Positions 44,433-52,443 of a stretch of 64,000 bases of DNA are shown piece after piece. The DNA is from Phycisphaerales bacterium (GTDB taxonomy: Bacteria > Planctomycetota > Phycisphaerae > Phycisphaerales > UBA1924), in the NCBI GenBank assembly GCA_029260375.1, contig JAJDDI010000052.1, positions 1 through 64,000 of the forward strand, in the 5' to 3' direction. Below the pieces are notes generated by a model, which was given only the letters and a program-made list of their open reading frames with translations, was not told where the DNA came from and did not search any database. Made by a program: the position numbers and the translations under genes. The first letter of the stretch is position 1. The number at the start of each line of letters is the position of its first letter.

Positions 44433-44853
44433 GTCCGTCTCGCCCGCGCCCACAGACAATCAATGGCGCCCTCGGGCGGGGGCGGCGGGTATACCTGCGT
44501 CACCCGCCGCAAGGCGACGCGGCGGAGGTGATCGCGCTCAAGCGTGCGAGCCGGGCGTGCACCAGCCCTGGGAGCCCGGGCCCCCCGCGGGCAAGAGCTG
44601 GTTCGGCCCGAGCGCGTTCGGGCGTCAGCTCGAGACGTGCAACACCGCGAGCTGCCAGCGGCGCCTGACCCGCCGACGCTCGGACGAGGCGATCCTGGGC
44701 GTGGTCACCCTGTCGCAGATCTTTCGCGGGGCGTTCGACAACGCGATCATGGGCTGCTGGATCGGGGCGCCCCACGCAGAGCGGGGGAACGCGAGCGAGG
44801 GCGTGCGTCTGTGCCTGCGCCGGGCCTTTACGGCGCTGGGCGGGACGCACTGA
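44429..44853 (+). pseudogene. GNAT (RimJ/RimL-like) acetyltransferase, frameshifted and truncated
   Basis: Two frames together read as a RimJ-type N-acetyltransferase. From the GTG at 44429 the first frame gives VYLRHPPQGDAAEVIALKRASRA. After a one-base deletion at about 44558 the reading continues in the next frame with HQPWEPG and then VVTLSQIFRGAFDNAIMGCWIG and EGVRLCLRRAF. That matches the acetyl-CoA-binding core (normally LGYWIG and EAVRLALRHAF). The gene then ends at LGGTH just after entering a short repeat at 44840, where the family would continue about 60 residues. It is therefore broken twice. The deletion could be a sequencing error, but the truncation could not. Confidence 0.75.
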
Positions 44854-44907
44854 CCTGAGGACAGGTCAGTGGCACGGCCTGCCGCTTTGATCCGTCGAAC
44901 AGAACCT
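44840..44907. repeat. Repeat copy 1 (partial element with 3' terminal repeat)
   Basis: A 68-base stretch nearly identical to 49385-49453 (about four differences). It carries the perfect hairpin ACTGACCTG/CAGGTCAGT and ends with GATCCGTCGAACAGAACCT, the right end of the element described at 49311-49453. The left half of the element is missing. It truncates the acetyltransferase gene on one side and supplies part of the TAG stop of the pilin-like gene on the other. Confidence 0.85.
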
Positions 44908-45370
44908 AGTCGTCCTCGGCGGCGACGCCCTCGCCGTCCTGGAGGAACCACTGCTGGTGGGCGCTCTCGTACCACGCGGTCGGGTCGTCGAAGCGGTTGG
45001 CGGAGAACTGGAGCACGAAGTCCTGGCCCGCGTTGACGCTCGCGTAGGACCAGTGGTCCACGCCCGCGACGGGGACGGGGATGGTCTTGAGCGAGTCGTG
45101 GAGGAGCGCCTCGAGCGAGTCGGGGTAGACGCCGCTGTCGGTGTGGTACTGGTCGAGGGCGGCGATGATCGACGAGGCGCGCTGCTGGGAGAGGGCGATG
45201 TTCGCCTCGGTCCATCCGGGGTTGATGACCCCCTGGCGGACGAGCATGATGTAGGCGCCGATGCCGAAGCCGACGAGCACGCAGACGCTGGCGACCGCGA
45301 CGCCCAGCAGCGCGACGAGCCACCGCCTGCGGGGCGCGGGGGTGGCTGGTTGTCTGCTGGGGGTGGCCAT
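44906..45370 (-). CDS. Membrane-anchored pseudopilin-like protein
   Basis: A 154-residue protein with a basic N-terminus, one membrane segment (about residues 18-45) and an exported domain. That domain contains ALDQYHTDSGVYPDSLEALLHD and a later IPVP-x-GVDHWSY segment, the pattern of type II secretion GspG-like pseudopilins. It lacks a canonical prepilin-peptidase site before the membrane segment, so it may be an anchored relative rather than a true pilin. The stop codon sits on the junction with the repeat element, so the natural C-terminus may have been lost. It follows the redoxin gene by 3 bases. Confidence 0.65.
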   Translation of the reverse strand: MATPSRQPATPAPRRRWLVALLGVAVASVCVLVGFGIGAYIMLVRQGVINPGWTEANIALSQQRASSIIAALDQYHTDSGVYPDSLEALLHDSLKTIPVPVAGVDHWSYASVNAGQDFVLQFSANRFDDPTAWYESAHQQWFLQDGEGVAAEDD

Positions 45371-45373
45371 GGT

Positions 45374-45964
45374 TCAGGCGCCCGAGACGTAGGCGGGCTC
45401 GCGCCCGGGGGTCCACTTGATGCCGCAGCCGATGCTGGGGAGCTGGGTCTTGAGCGGGGGGTTGCCCGCGATGGCCGCGTCGATCGCGGCGCGGAGGTCG
45501 GCGCCCGTGACGGGCTCGGTGTTGCCCGGGCGGGAGGCGTCGAGCTGGCCTCGGTAGACGAGCTTGCGGTCGCGATCGAACACGTAGAAATCGGGCGTGC
45601 ACGCGGCGCCCAGGTCCGCGACGAGCTCCTGCCGGGCGTCGTGCAGGTAGGGGAACCGGTAGCCGGTCTCTGTGGCCTCCTGGGCCATCTTGTCGGGCGC
45701 GTCGGCGGGGTGGGTGGTCGCGTCGTTGGCGCAGACGGCGACGATCGAGGCCCGCCCCTCGTAGTCACGCCCGATGGCCGCGAGCTGCTCGCGGATATGG
45801 ATCACAAATGGGCAGTGGTTGCAGAGAACCATCACGACCAGCGCGTCGCCCGTGAGGTCGTCGCTGCGGACGCGGTCGGCGCCGAAGGCGGGGTTGGTGT
45901 TGGGCAGGTCGAAGCCGGGCAGCGCCGAGCCGAGCGGGAGCATGGTGGAGGTCTTCGGGGGCAT
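45374..45964 (-). CDS. Thioredoxin-fold redoxin (CxxC)
   Basis: A 196-residue protein of the AhpC/TSA-redoxin class with the active-site pair in LCNHCPFVIH (CNHC). The conserved cis-Pro region is CTPDFYVFDRDRKLVYRGQLDA, and a family-specific C-terminal segment (LPSIGCGIKWTPG) follows. The CNHCPFV motif marks a common stand-alone subgroup of cytoplasmic redoxins. No signal peptide. The ATG at 45962-45964 has GGAGAG upstream; longer in-frame reading upstream is antisense to the MmeI gene. Confidence 0.88.
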   Translation of the reverse strand: MPPKTSTMLPLGSALPGFDLPNTNPAFGADRVRSDDLTGDALVVMVLCNHCPFVIHIREQLAAIGRDYEGRASIVAVCANDATTHPADAPDKMAQEATETGYRFPYLHDARQELVADLGAACTPDFYVFDRDRKLVYRGQLDASRPGNTEPVTGADLRAAIDAAIAGNPPLKTQLPSIGCGIKWTPGREPAYVSGA

Positions 45965-46122
45965 GGGTTCTCTCCGGGGCCTTTGGGCAAGCGTACGCGT
46001 CTGATGAAGCGCAGGGGCGCTGCCTCTGGACACGACGTGGAAGCCGGCGAGCATGTCCAGGCGTCCTGATGGGCGCGCTTTGCCGCATCGGAGGCTGATC
46101 TGGGCGCGATCGCGGGGGACGG

Positions 46123-49100
46123 TCAGGGCGTGCCCGCCGCGCGCTGCTGATTCAGCCGCAGCAGATCCCCCAGGATCGCCTGCTCGACCTCGGCGCGGCG
46201 ATCGCTCAGGGGGTGGGGCTGGGCGTCGGTCTCGGGCAGGGGCTGGCCGGCGCCGGTCTCCTCGAAGACCTTGGCCCAGGCGGGGTCCCAGGCGCCGTCG
46301 GGGTCGGTCCCGGCGTACGCGCCCAGGACCGCCTCGTCGAGCGCCTTGTGCGCCAGGCGGAGCCAGGTGGGGCGTTCGTTGTAGAGGTTGGTGAGCGTGC
46401 GCTTCTTGAGGCGGGGGTCCTTGGCGGCGGCCGCGTCGATGGCGCTCTGGCGGATCAGGCGGCGGGCCTCCTCGCCGCTGACTCGGGCGACGTCGGCGAA
46501 GTCGTCGGCCGCGTCCACCGCCGCGGCGACCTGCTCGACCCACTCGGGCGGGTTGAGCCAGCGCTCGCGCTGCGTGTCGAGCGCGCGGGCGGCGTCGGCG
46601 ATCGCGTCGTGGAGGGGGCGCTGCGGGTCGCCCTCGGCGGGCTCGGCGCCGGGGGGCCAGGGGAGGGGGAAGGTCTCGAAGCAGGTCCCAGACTTATATC
46701 GTGGCCTGTCCTCTAACTGCGAGTTCTGTGTGAGAGTCCAAATCTCATGAATGGCGCCATGTAGTATGCCAAACAGAGCAGCTGACTCTGAAGCGACGAC
46801 ATATAGCTGTTGACTGACGTGAATCTCCGCTGGGAGGCACCAAAAAACTCGATGTTTGGCAAGCGCAGGAGTCACGATGACCGTGGTACATTCACCCACT
46901 GCGTCTCGTAGCTCTGGGCGAGGATTCCAGAGCTGCCAGAACGGATACTTTGACGAGTGCGCATAACTCTTCTTGCCGCGCTTTGGCCTATCTCTCACTA
47001 CCTTGACTTGTTTTTCGACCCACGCAAATGGTCCGTCATAGCTCGCAGCCGATTCGATGTCTCGATCAACGCCGAAGTCAACGATCCACCGGCCTCGCGA
47101 ACGTCCTAAGACGTCGCTCCCACTGCGCCAAGGGCGAAGAACATCCAAATTTGATGCGCCAGTGGGAGTTGGGCTCGCCAAGAGGTCTCTGGCGTCTGGC
47201 CAAGGCAGATCAAATTGCCCACTGCTAACTGACCCGCGGAAGCACATTTGTCTATTCTCAGGCAGCTTGCATGCAGATGTGAACTGTAAACCCGTTGACA
47301 GATCAGCATTAATCTGCTCTACCACCTCACCGTTGAGGACAAGTTCGTCACGCTTGGACCGAAAACCAAACCATATGATCGAGATGCGAACTGCAGCGCC
47401 CTCTAGAAACCACGGCAGGTCAGAGTGGGCACCCATGATCCCCACGTCGGTGGCAATTCGCTGTAAGACTCTCCGGCTGGATCCGGACCGAATCCCCTGC
47501 GTTGCGAGCAGACCGACAGAAGCATGATGACTGCGGAGACAGGCGCGTCTCCCGTGGTCAAACCAATAGCAGCAATAGTCAGAACCAATCGGTAGATCAG
47601 CACCGAACACTTTCTTGAGTGCATCTACGTAGCTATCGCCAAGTCCTTCTCGAAGATGGGCTCTACCAAGAAACGGAGGATTCCCAACTATGAAGTCCGC
47701 CTCCGGCCATGGGGCTTTGCCGTAGCACACCGCACCGTCCCGCCACTCCGCAATCGACTTCCCGTTTTCGTCCGTCCACGCGAGGATCGCATCCCGGTTC
47801 TCGATGGACTCGATGGGCTCAAGGATCGGGTCGCGCGGGGCGTTGAAGCCGTTGTCGCGCATCCACTGGAGGTAGCCGATCCAGATGACGACCTGGGCCA
47901 GCTCCGCCGCGTAGGGGCTGATCTCGATGCCGGCGAGCTGGGTCGGGCGGACGCGGGGCGTCATCGCGGCGCCCAGGTCGGCGGCGTGGGTGATGACTTC
48001 CTTCTCCAGCGCGAGCAGCTGCTGGATGGCGACGTAGAGGAAGTTGCCCGAGCCGCAGGCGGGGTCGAGCACGCGGACGCCGGCGAGACGGTCCTGGAAC
48101 GCGAACAGCAGCTTCTCGATGCGTCTGGTGTAGGTGGCGGGTTTCTTGGCGCCCTTCTTGAGGGCGCCGCGCTGCTGGTCCCGCTGGGCCTCGGCGCGCT
48201 GCTCGGCGAGGGCGTCGCACTGCTCGCGGGCCTCGTCCCACTCGCGGCGCAGGGGGCGGACGATGACGGGCTCGATGACGAGCATGATGTCTTCGCGGCT
48301 GGTGTAGTGGGCGCCGATCTGGGCGCGCTTGCTCGGGTCGAGGGATCGTTCGAAGAGGGTGCCGAAGATGGAGGGCTCGACGGCGGACCAGTCCTGCTTC
48401 GACGCGTCGAGGAGGATCTCGGCCTCCTTCTCGGTCAGCCGGATCGCTGGGGCCTCGTCGAAGAGCCCGCCGTTGAAGTGTGCGATCGGCTGAACGCCGA
48501 AGTCGCCGCCGGTTCGCATGGCGGCGAAGAGCGTGTTCATCTGCGACTCAAGGCGTTCAGGATCGTCGGCGGAGTTTGAGAGGATGGACTGGAACAGGTC
48601 TTTGGGGAGCAGGCGCACGTCCTCGGCGAAGAGGCAGAACATGACCTTCATGAGGAAGTGGGCCGCGTCGTGCGGGTCGTGCCCCCGGTCGCGGATCGCC
48701 TGGGCGATCGTGCCGATGCGGGCGGCGATCTTCTCCGTGATGGCGGCGACGGTCTCGGTGGGGCGGAAGCTCTCGGGCTCGGTGAACACGCGCCGGAGCA
48801 GGCCGAGGTTCTTGGCCTCGCCCAGCTCTTCGAGCAGGATCGTGTGGACCTCGGGCTTGTAGCCGGTGAAGTTGGTGTGGATCTCGGTGCGGGTGATGTC
48901 GCAGACGATGAGCAGGGGCGGGTTCTCCAGGTCCTCGCGGTACTGCTGGAGCTGGCGGTAGGCGTCTTCGAGGGTTTTGTGCTTGTCCTTGCGCTTGTAC
49001 TCCCAGGCGAAGCGCCCCCGGTACCAGACATCGGCCCAGCCGCGCTCGCCCTTGGAGCCGGCTGAGGCGGGGGCGGAGACCTTGGCGCCCTTCTCGAAGG

Positions 49101-49260
49101 TGAAGGTGTCGCCGACGGGATCGACGGCGGCGGGGGTCTGGACGCCCACGAGATTGCACAGGTCGATGAAATGCTCGCTGCTGGCGGACCGCTCGGAGAG
49201 CTGGGTCTTGGACCACTTTTTGATGAACTCGACCGCGTCCACGCGTTCGCCCCTTCTCAC
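46123..49260 (-). CDS. MmeI-type single-chain restriction-modification enzyme (type IIG/IIL)
   Basis: A 1045-residue fusion of nuclease, N6-adenine methyltransferase and target-recognition domains. The N-terminal nuclease core keeps the MmeI spacing D77-x9-E87-x-K89 in ADVWYRGRFAWEYK, so it is probably active. The methyltransferase has motif I LDPACGSGNFLYVA near residue 405 and motif IV NPPF near 540. The recognition region (about 600-860, bases 46690-47690) is visibly lower in GC than the rest, a sign of specificity-domain exchange. A C-terminal helical domain follows. Length and order fit MmeI relatives. It starts at the GTG at 49260, or a GTG 18 bases later. No other R-M or defence gene adjoins. 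Confidence 0.88.
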   Translation of the reverse strand: MRRGERVDAVEFIKKWSKTQLSERSASSEHFIDLCNLVGVQTPAAVDPVGDTFTFEKGAKVSAPASAGSKGERGWADVWYRGRFAWEYKRKDKHKTLEDAYRQLQQYREDLENPPLLIVCDITRTEIHTNFTGYKPEVHTILLEELGEAKNLGLLRRVFTEPESFRPTETVAAITEKIAARIGTIAQAIRDRGHDPHDAAHFLMKVMFCLFAEDVRLLPKDLFQSILSNSADDPERLESQMNTLFAAMRTGGDFGVQPIAHFNGGLFDEAPAIRLTEKEAEILLDASKQDWSAVEPSIFGTLFERSLDPSKRAQIGAHYTSREDIMLVIEPVIVRPLRREWDEAREQCDALAEQRAEAQRDQQRGALKKGAKKPATYTRRIEKLLFAFQDRLAGVRVLDPACGSGNFLYVAIQQLLALEKEVITHAADLGAAMTPRVRPTQLAGIEISPYAAELAQVVIWIGYLQWMRDNGFNAPRDPILEPIESIENRDAILAWTDENGKSIAEWRDGAVCYGKAPWPEADFIVGNPPFLGRAHLREGLGDSYVDALKKVFGADLPIGSDYCCYWFDHGRRACLRSHHASVGLLATQGIRSGSSRRVLQRIATDVGIMGAHSDLPWFLEGAAVRISIIWFGFRSKRDELVLNGEVVEQINADLSTGLQFTSACKLPENRQMCFRGSVSSGQFDLPWPDARDLLASPTPTGASNLDVLRPWRSGSDVLGRSRGRWIVDFGVDRDIESAASYDGPFAWVEKQVKVVRDRPKRGKKSYAHSSKYPFWQLWNPRPELRDAVGECTTVIVTPALAKHRVFWCLPAEIHVSQQLYVVASESAALFGILHGAIHEIWTLTQNSQLEDRPRYKSGTCFETFPLPWPPGAEPAEGDPQRPLHDAIADAARALDTQRERWLNPPEWVEQVAAAVDAADDFADVARVSGEEARRLIRQSAIDAAAAKDPRLKKRTLTNLYNERPTWLRLAHKALDEAVLGAYAGTDPDGAWDPAWAKVFEETGAGQPLPETDAQPHPLSDRRAEVEQAILGDLLRLNQQRAAGTP

Positions 49261-49310
49261 GCCCCGGTGAGGCCCCGGCGGCCTTCGCGCGGAGGACTCC
49301 TTTGGAGTCT

Positions 49311-49453
49311 AGGGCCTGTTTGACGGATCTGATTCGTGCCACGGACCGGTCCTCCCGTCCGTGCGGGGGAGGCGTACCGGGTGAGCGGGACGCACTGACC
49401 TGAAGACAGGTCAGTGGCACGGCGTGCCGCTTTTGATCCGTCAAACAGAACCT
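49311..49453. mobile_element. MITE-like element with 19-base terminal inverted repeats (copy 2)
   Basis: The left end at 49311-49329 (AGGGCCTGTTTGACGGATC) and the inverse of the right end at 49453-49435 (AGGTTCTGTTTGACGGATC) match at 17 of 19 positions. The interior is built of hairpins: ACTGACCTG/CAGGTCAGT with a 4-base loop, and GGCACG/CGTGCC. It has no coding capacity. Its right half recurs at 44840-44907. No clear target-site duplication is visible. The form is that of a miniature inverted-repeat transposable element. Confidence 0.75.
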
Positions 49454-49786
49454 CGTGCAACGGGAGCGGGCGCCCATCCGCGGGCGTGCCCGGCGGCGGC
49501 GAACCCGCCAGACGCGCTGCGCCGAGAGGGCGAGCGCATCGTGATCGGCGCCGAGTCCGTGCGGAGGAAACCCTGGCCCCCAGCGGTCCGGGCTCTCGGG
49601 TCCGGAGCGCGGCTCGCTCGCTCGGGTGGTGGCGGTCGGCGCCCTTCCCGAACTAAGCGGGCCGAGACGGGCTGGCCGCGGGCGACGGGGACCGACGGCG
49701 CCGTGGCGTCCTGCTGGGCGCAACTGCAGCGGTCCGAGGCGATTTCGGGGGCGCACAGCGACGCGCGAGCGAGCGCGCCGGCGCAC
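49454..49786. other. Non-coding stretch between repeat element and tRNA-Ser terminator
   Basis: This 333-base stretch has GC-rich, compositionally biased open frames on both strands, none resembling a known protein or starting with a good ribosome site. I see no promoter, repeat or RNA gene in it. It may be decayed coding sequence next to the mobile element. Confidence 0.4.
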
Positions 49787-49810
49787 AAAAAACCCCCGCC
49801 GGTGGCGGGG
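49787..49810 (-). terminator. Rho-independent terminator of tRNA-Ser(GCU)
   Basis: On the minus strand a perfect seven-pair stem, CCCCGCC/GGCGGGG with a 3-base loop (49810-49794), runs into a G and then TTTTTT (49792-49787). It lies 14 bases past the 3' end of the tRNA. Confidence 0.9.
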
Positions 49811-49824
49811 ATTGTGGGACGAAG

Positions 49825-49914
49825 CGGAACGGGAGGGATTCGAACCCTCGGTACGGGTTTACCCCGTACACCGGATTAGCAATCCGGCCCCTTCAGCCAC
49901 TCGGGCACCGTTCC
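49825..49914 (-). tRNA. tRNA-Ser (anticodon GCU)
   Basis: A 90-base type II tRNA on the minus strand. Acceptor arms GGAACGG (49914-49908) and CCGTTCC (49832-49826) pair fully, with discriminator G at 49825. The anticodon loop is TTGCTAA (anticodon GCU) on a CCGGA/TCCGG stem. A long variable arm, GTACGGG/CCCGTAC, is typical of serine tRNAs. The T arm has GGTTCGAATCC. CCA is not encoded. Confidence 0.97.
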
Positions 49915-50022
49915 GGCCGCCCGCGGGCGGGACCCGGGGCAGGGGGAGGGTAGCACCCTCGGCGCTCAGGGGTGGTGGCTCGCGGGGGTTGATCGGCGCC
50001 GGCGTGGGGCCTGCTTTGGGCG

Positions 50023-50310
50023 TCAGGAATCGGCCTCGTCCTCGGGCTCGGCGCCCTGCTGTGACTCGATCAGTGATCGGAGGTACTTGTTCTCACGCCG
50101 GGTCGCCTCGAGGTCGAACACGAGGTACTTGACGCTCAGGCGGAGGTAGTCGAGGGACTCCTGCAGCTCGCCGATCGTCTTCTTCATCCGCTCGTGACGG
50201 AGACGGGTCTCTGCGGCCAGCTTCTCGAACTGGGGGCGCTGCCCCTCGGGAAGCTCGCCGATCTGGCGGATGAGTTCTCCCAGCTTGGTCTGAAACTCTT
50301 GCTCTTTCAT
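50023..50310 (-). CDS. Small coiled-coil protein of unknown function
   Basis: A 95-residue, highly charged, mostly helical protein with heptad-like spacing from about residue 5 to 80 (for example LGELIRQIGELPEGQ and ETRLRHERMKKTIGELQESLDYL). Its acidic Gln/Glu/Asp-rich end follows. No membrane segment or known domain. It resembles short conserved hypothetical proteins of planctomycetes, possibly a structural or regulatory coiled coil. Good start at 50308-50310. Confidence 0.65.
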   Translation of the reverse strand: MKEQEFQTKLGELIRQIGELPEGQRPQFEKLAAETRLRHERMKKTIGELQESLDYLRLSVKYLVFDLEATRRENKYLRSLIESQQGAEPEDEADS

Positions 50311-50510
50311 GCGTTCCCTCGTCTGTATGGTGGCGGACGGCCGCCAATGTCTCTCTCAGCAACGGGCCTGATGGGGAACAGGTACAGCGCGGGACTCGCG
50401 ATGACACTTGATTTCACGGGATTCTCAGGCTGTCCGAGAATGACACGCACGGTGCGCACGCAAGACCGATCTGGGGGCAAACGCCGCTGAGACGGGGAGC
50501 GCGGGCGGGT

Positions 50511-50537
50511 ACGCCCCCGTGCCGATTGGGGGGGCGT
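50511..50537. other. GC-rich hairpin between DUF3553 and coiled-coil genes
   Basis: Arms ACGCCCCC at 50511-50518 and GGGGGCGT at 50530-50537 can form an eight-pair hairpin, about 12 bases beyond the minus-strand stop of the DUF3553 gene. No T-run follows on either strand, so termination by it alone is doubtful. The rest of the 238-base gap shows nothing else. Confidence 0.4.
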
Positions 50538-50548
50538 GTGGCGTTGAA

Positions 50549-51166
50549 TCAACGCCAGCGGGCGACGCGCTGGAGCGCGGCGCGGGCTCTGGGGGGCGCG
50601 TCGGCGATGACCTTCTGGATGTCCGCCGCGCGAAGGTCAGAGCCGACGGCGCGCTTGACCTCGATCACCATCGCGCCCAGGTGCTGGTCGAGTGTCCGGC
50701 TGAAGCGGTCGTGCAGGTCTTCCAGGTCGTGACGGCTGAACTGGCTGAGCGGGTCAACCAGCCCGGACTGCATCGCCGCCCAGTCCAGCAGGGCGCCGCC
50801 CTCCTTCGAGAACCGGTAGAGCGAGAGCGTCTGGCGGAGGCGTTCGATCGGCGTGGCGAACGGATCGCGGGCGGGCTCGGGGAGGCGGGTCATCGTCTCG
50901 GTGCTCGGGGGCGTCTGGGGCTCGGGCTCACCGGTCTGGGCGTCGGCCAGCGGTCGGGGCGCTTCGTCGGGGGCCGGGCTGAGCTTCGCGTGGGCCGTGG
51001 AGAGTGTCTTAACCCCGGCCCGCTCGAAGCGGACGGTCAGGCGCTGGACGGGCTGGCCCTCGTGGGTCTCGGCGCTGGCCCGGGCGACGTGCCCGACCCC
51101 CCACTCGGGCTTGCCCGGGTGCAGGACGCGATCGCCGTTCTCGAACCGGGTCTGGGCGGTGGACAT
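50549..51166 (-). CDS. DUF3553-domain protein
   Basis: A 205-residue protein whose first 65 residues match the small DUF3553 domain (GDRVLHPGKPEWGVGHVARAS and VRFERAGVKTLS), a beta-barrel-like domain also found in UvrD-type helicases. It is joined by a Pro-rich linker to a helical C-terminal region (LRQTLSLYRFSKEGG, HLGAMVIEVKRAVG) I do not recognise. Function unknown; the N-terminal domain suggests contact with nucleic acid or RNA polymerase, which is inference. The ATG at 51164-51166 begins the domain. Divergent from rpoZ across a 192-base gap. Confidence 0.75.
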   Translation of the reverse strand: MSTAQTRFENGDRVLHPGKPEWGVGHVARASAETHEGQPVQRLTVRFERAGVKTLSTAHAKLSPAPDEAPRPLADAQTGEPEPQTPPSTETMTRLPEPARDPFATPIERLRQTLSLYRFSKEGGALLDWAAMQSGLVDPLSQFSRHDLEDLHDRFSRTLDQHLGAMVIEVKRAVGSDLRAADIQKVIADAPPRARAALQRVARWR

Positions 51167-51358
51167 GGGATCCTCAGTGCTGGCGTGGGGCTGGCGCTCC
51201 CGTGATTCGAAAGGGGGGCTCGGGGGCCCTGAGAGCGACAATTCGCCCGGCAATACGCCTGGGGGGATCGTCGGGTCTACAGTTGTCCCGCGACGGACAC
51301 ACACCGACCGAGGCTCGCCTGAGCCCGCGGGGGTGTCCGAACGCAATGAGGGTAGCAG

Positions 51359-51598
51359 ATGATCGAGGCTCTGAAAAGCGATGAGATCGTGAACAAGGTC
51401 GGCGGACGGTTCAAGCTGTGCGCTCTGGTCCAGCGTCGTCTGGGCCAGCTCATGGACGGCTCGCGCCCCCTCGTCGAGCGGAACGGCCGCTCCGATCTGG
51501 AACTGGTGATCGAGGAGATCATGCAGGACAAGATCACGCTCGAGTTCGTCGATGGCAGCGCCAGCGAGAACGCCAGGAGCGACGAGCCGCTGCTCTGA
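51359..51598 (+). CDS. rpoZ: RNA polymerase omega subunit
   Basis: The small subunit that stabilises assembly of the beta-prime subunit into RNA polymerase. The 79-residue product has the omega core: KVGGRFKLCALVQRRLGQLMDG, then a conserved helix (LELVIEEIMQDKITLEF). The gene lies directly before coaC; rpoZ-coaBC linkage is widespread in bacteria and supports the call. The ATG is at 51359; a longer frame is not available. Confidence 0.9.
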   Translation: MIEALKSDEIVNKVGGRFKLCALVQRRLGQLMDGSRPLVERNGRSDLELVIEEIMQDKITLEFVDGSASENARSDEPLL

Positions 51599-51612
51599 CA
51601 CCCGGGCGAGCC

Positions 51613-52227
51613 ATGGCCCCACACGAATCAGCGAAACCGAGTGACGCCTTCGACGGCGCCCATGTTCTCGTGGGTGTGACCGGGGGAATCGCCGCGTACA
51701 AGACCGCGTCGGTGGTCAGCGCGCTTGCGCAGCGGGGCGCCTTGGTGACGGTCGCGATGACCGAGCCGGCCACGCGCTTCGTGGCGGCGCTGACGTTCCA
51801 GGCGCTCACCGGGCGCGCGGTCTACACCAGCGCCTGGCAGCACACCGAGGCCCACGACCCGCAGCACATCGCGCTGGCGAACCGGACGCAGGTCGCGGTC
51901 GTCGCCCCGTGCACGATGGACTTCATGGGCGCCCTGGCGACGGGTCGGGCCAACAACGTGGTCTCGCTCATCCTCTCGGCGATCGACCGGGGGCGGACAC
52001 CGGTGCTGCTGGCGCCGTCGATGAACCGGGTGATGTGGGCGCAGCCCTCGACGCGGCGGAACATGCAGACGCTCCGGGACGATGGGTTTGAGATGGTCGG
52101 GCCTGGCGAGGGATGGCAGGCGTGCCGCGAGGTCGGGGCGGGTCGGATGAGCGAGCCCGAAGAGATCCTGAGCGCCCTGGAGTCGGCCCTGACCCGCACG
52201 CGGGACAGCGGGCGAAACGGCGCGTAG
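51613..52227 (+). CDS. coaC: Phosphopantothenoylcysteine decarboxylase (CoaC only)
   Basis: FMN-dependent flavoprotein that decarboxylates phosphopantothenoylcysteine in coenzyme A synthesis. The 204-residue product has the flavoprotein start VLVGVTGGIAAYKTASVV and the active-site His in TEAHDPQHIALANR. The PXMNXXMW motif is LAPSMNRVMWAQPS, and the following Cys-containing segment is GEGWQACREVGAGRM. Most bacteria fuse it to CoaB (synthetase); here it ends after CoaC, so CoaB must be encoded elsewhere. It follows rpoZ by 14 bases. Confidence 0.9.
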   Translation: MAPHESAKPSDAFDGAHVLVGVTGGIAAYKTASVVSALAQRGALVTVAMTEPATRFVAALTFQALTGRAVYTSAWQHTEAHDPQHIALANRTQVAVVAPCTMDFMGALATGRANNVVSLILSAIDRGRTPVLLAPSMNRVMWAQPSTRRNMQTLRDDGFEMVGPGEGWQACREVGAGRMSEPEEILSALESALTRTRDSGRNGA

Positions 52228-52260
52228 ACTGGTCCCCGCGAGGCGCCATGGCGCCCCATC

Positions 52261-52348
52261 GGAGAGGTGGCAGAGCGGTTGAATGCGCCGGATTCGAAAT
52301 CCGGTATGGCGGTTTCCGTCATCGGGGGTTCGAATCCCCCCCTCTCCG
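52261..52348 (+). tRNA. tRNA-Ser (anticodon CGA)
   Basis: An 88-base type II tRNA. Acceptor arms GGAGAGG (52261-52267) and CCTCTCC (52341-52347) pair fully, with discriminator G at 52348. The anticodon loop is TTCGAAA (anticodon CGA) on a CCGGA/TCCGG stem. The variable arm is long, and the T arm is GGGGGTTCGAATCCCCC. CCA is not encoded. It marks the start of an accessory stretch. Confidence 0.97.
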
Positions 52349-52443
52349 CTTTCTTGATTCGATAGCCTTGGGCGATTCGGCAACGGCGCCGGAGATGGGC
52401 GTCTTGGGGCGAGAATCGGGGCACTTGGGCCGGGCGTTCGTTC

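Noticed and set aside
46123-49260. DISARM or BREX system because of the large adenine methyltransferase
   Set aside because: The N-terminal nuclease triad and domain order are those of MmeI-type single-chain enzymes, and no helicase, PLD or PglZ genes adjoin.
49441-49788. Open frames on both strands between the repeat element and tRNA-Ser(GCU)
   Set aside because: No ribosome site, no family resemblance, composition-driven; recorded as unassigned sequence instead.
49825-52348. The two tRNA-Ser genes as ends of one integrated island
   Set aside because: They lie on opposite strands with different anticodons, and the genes between them (rpoZ, coaC) are core; no att-like direct repeat joins them.
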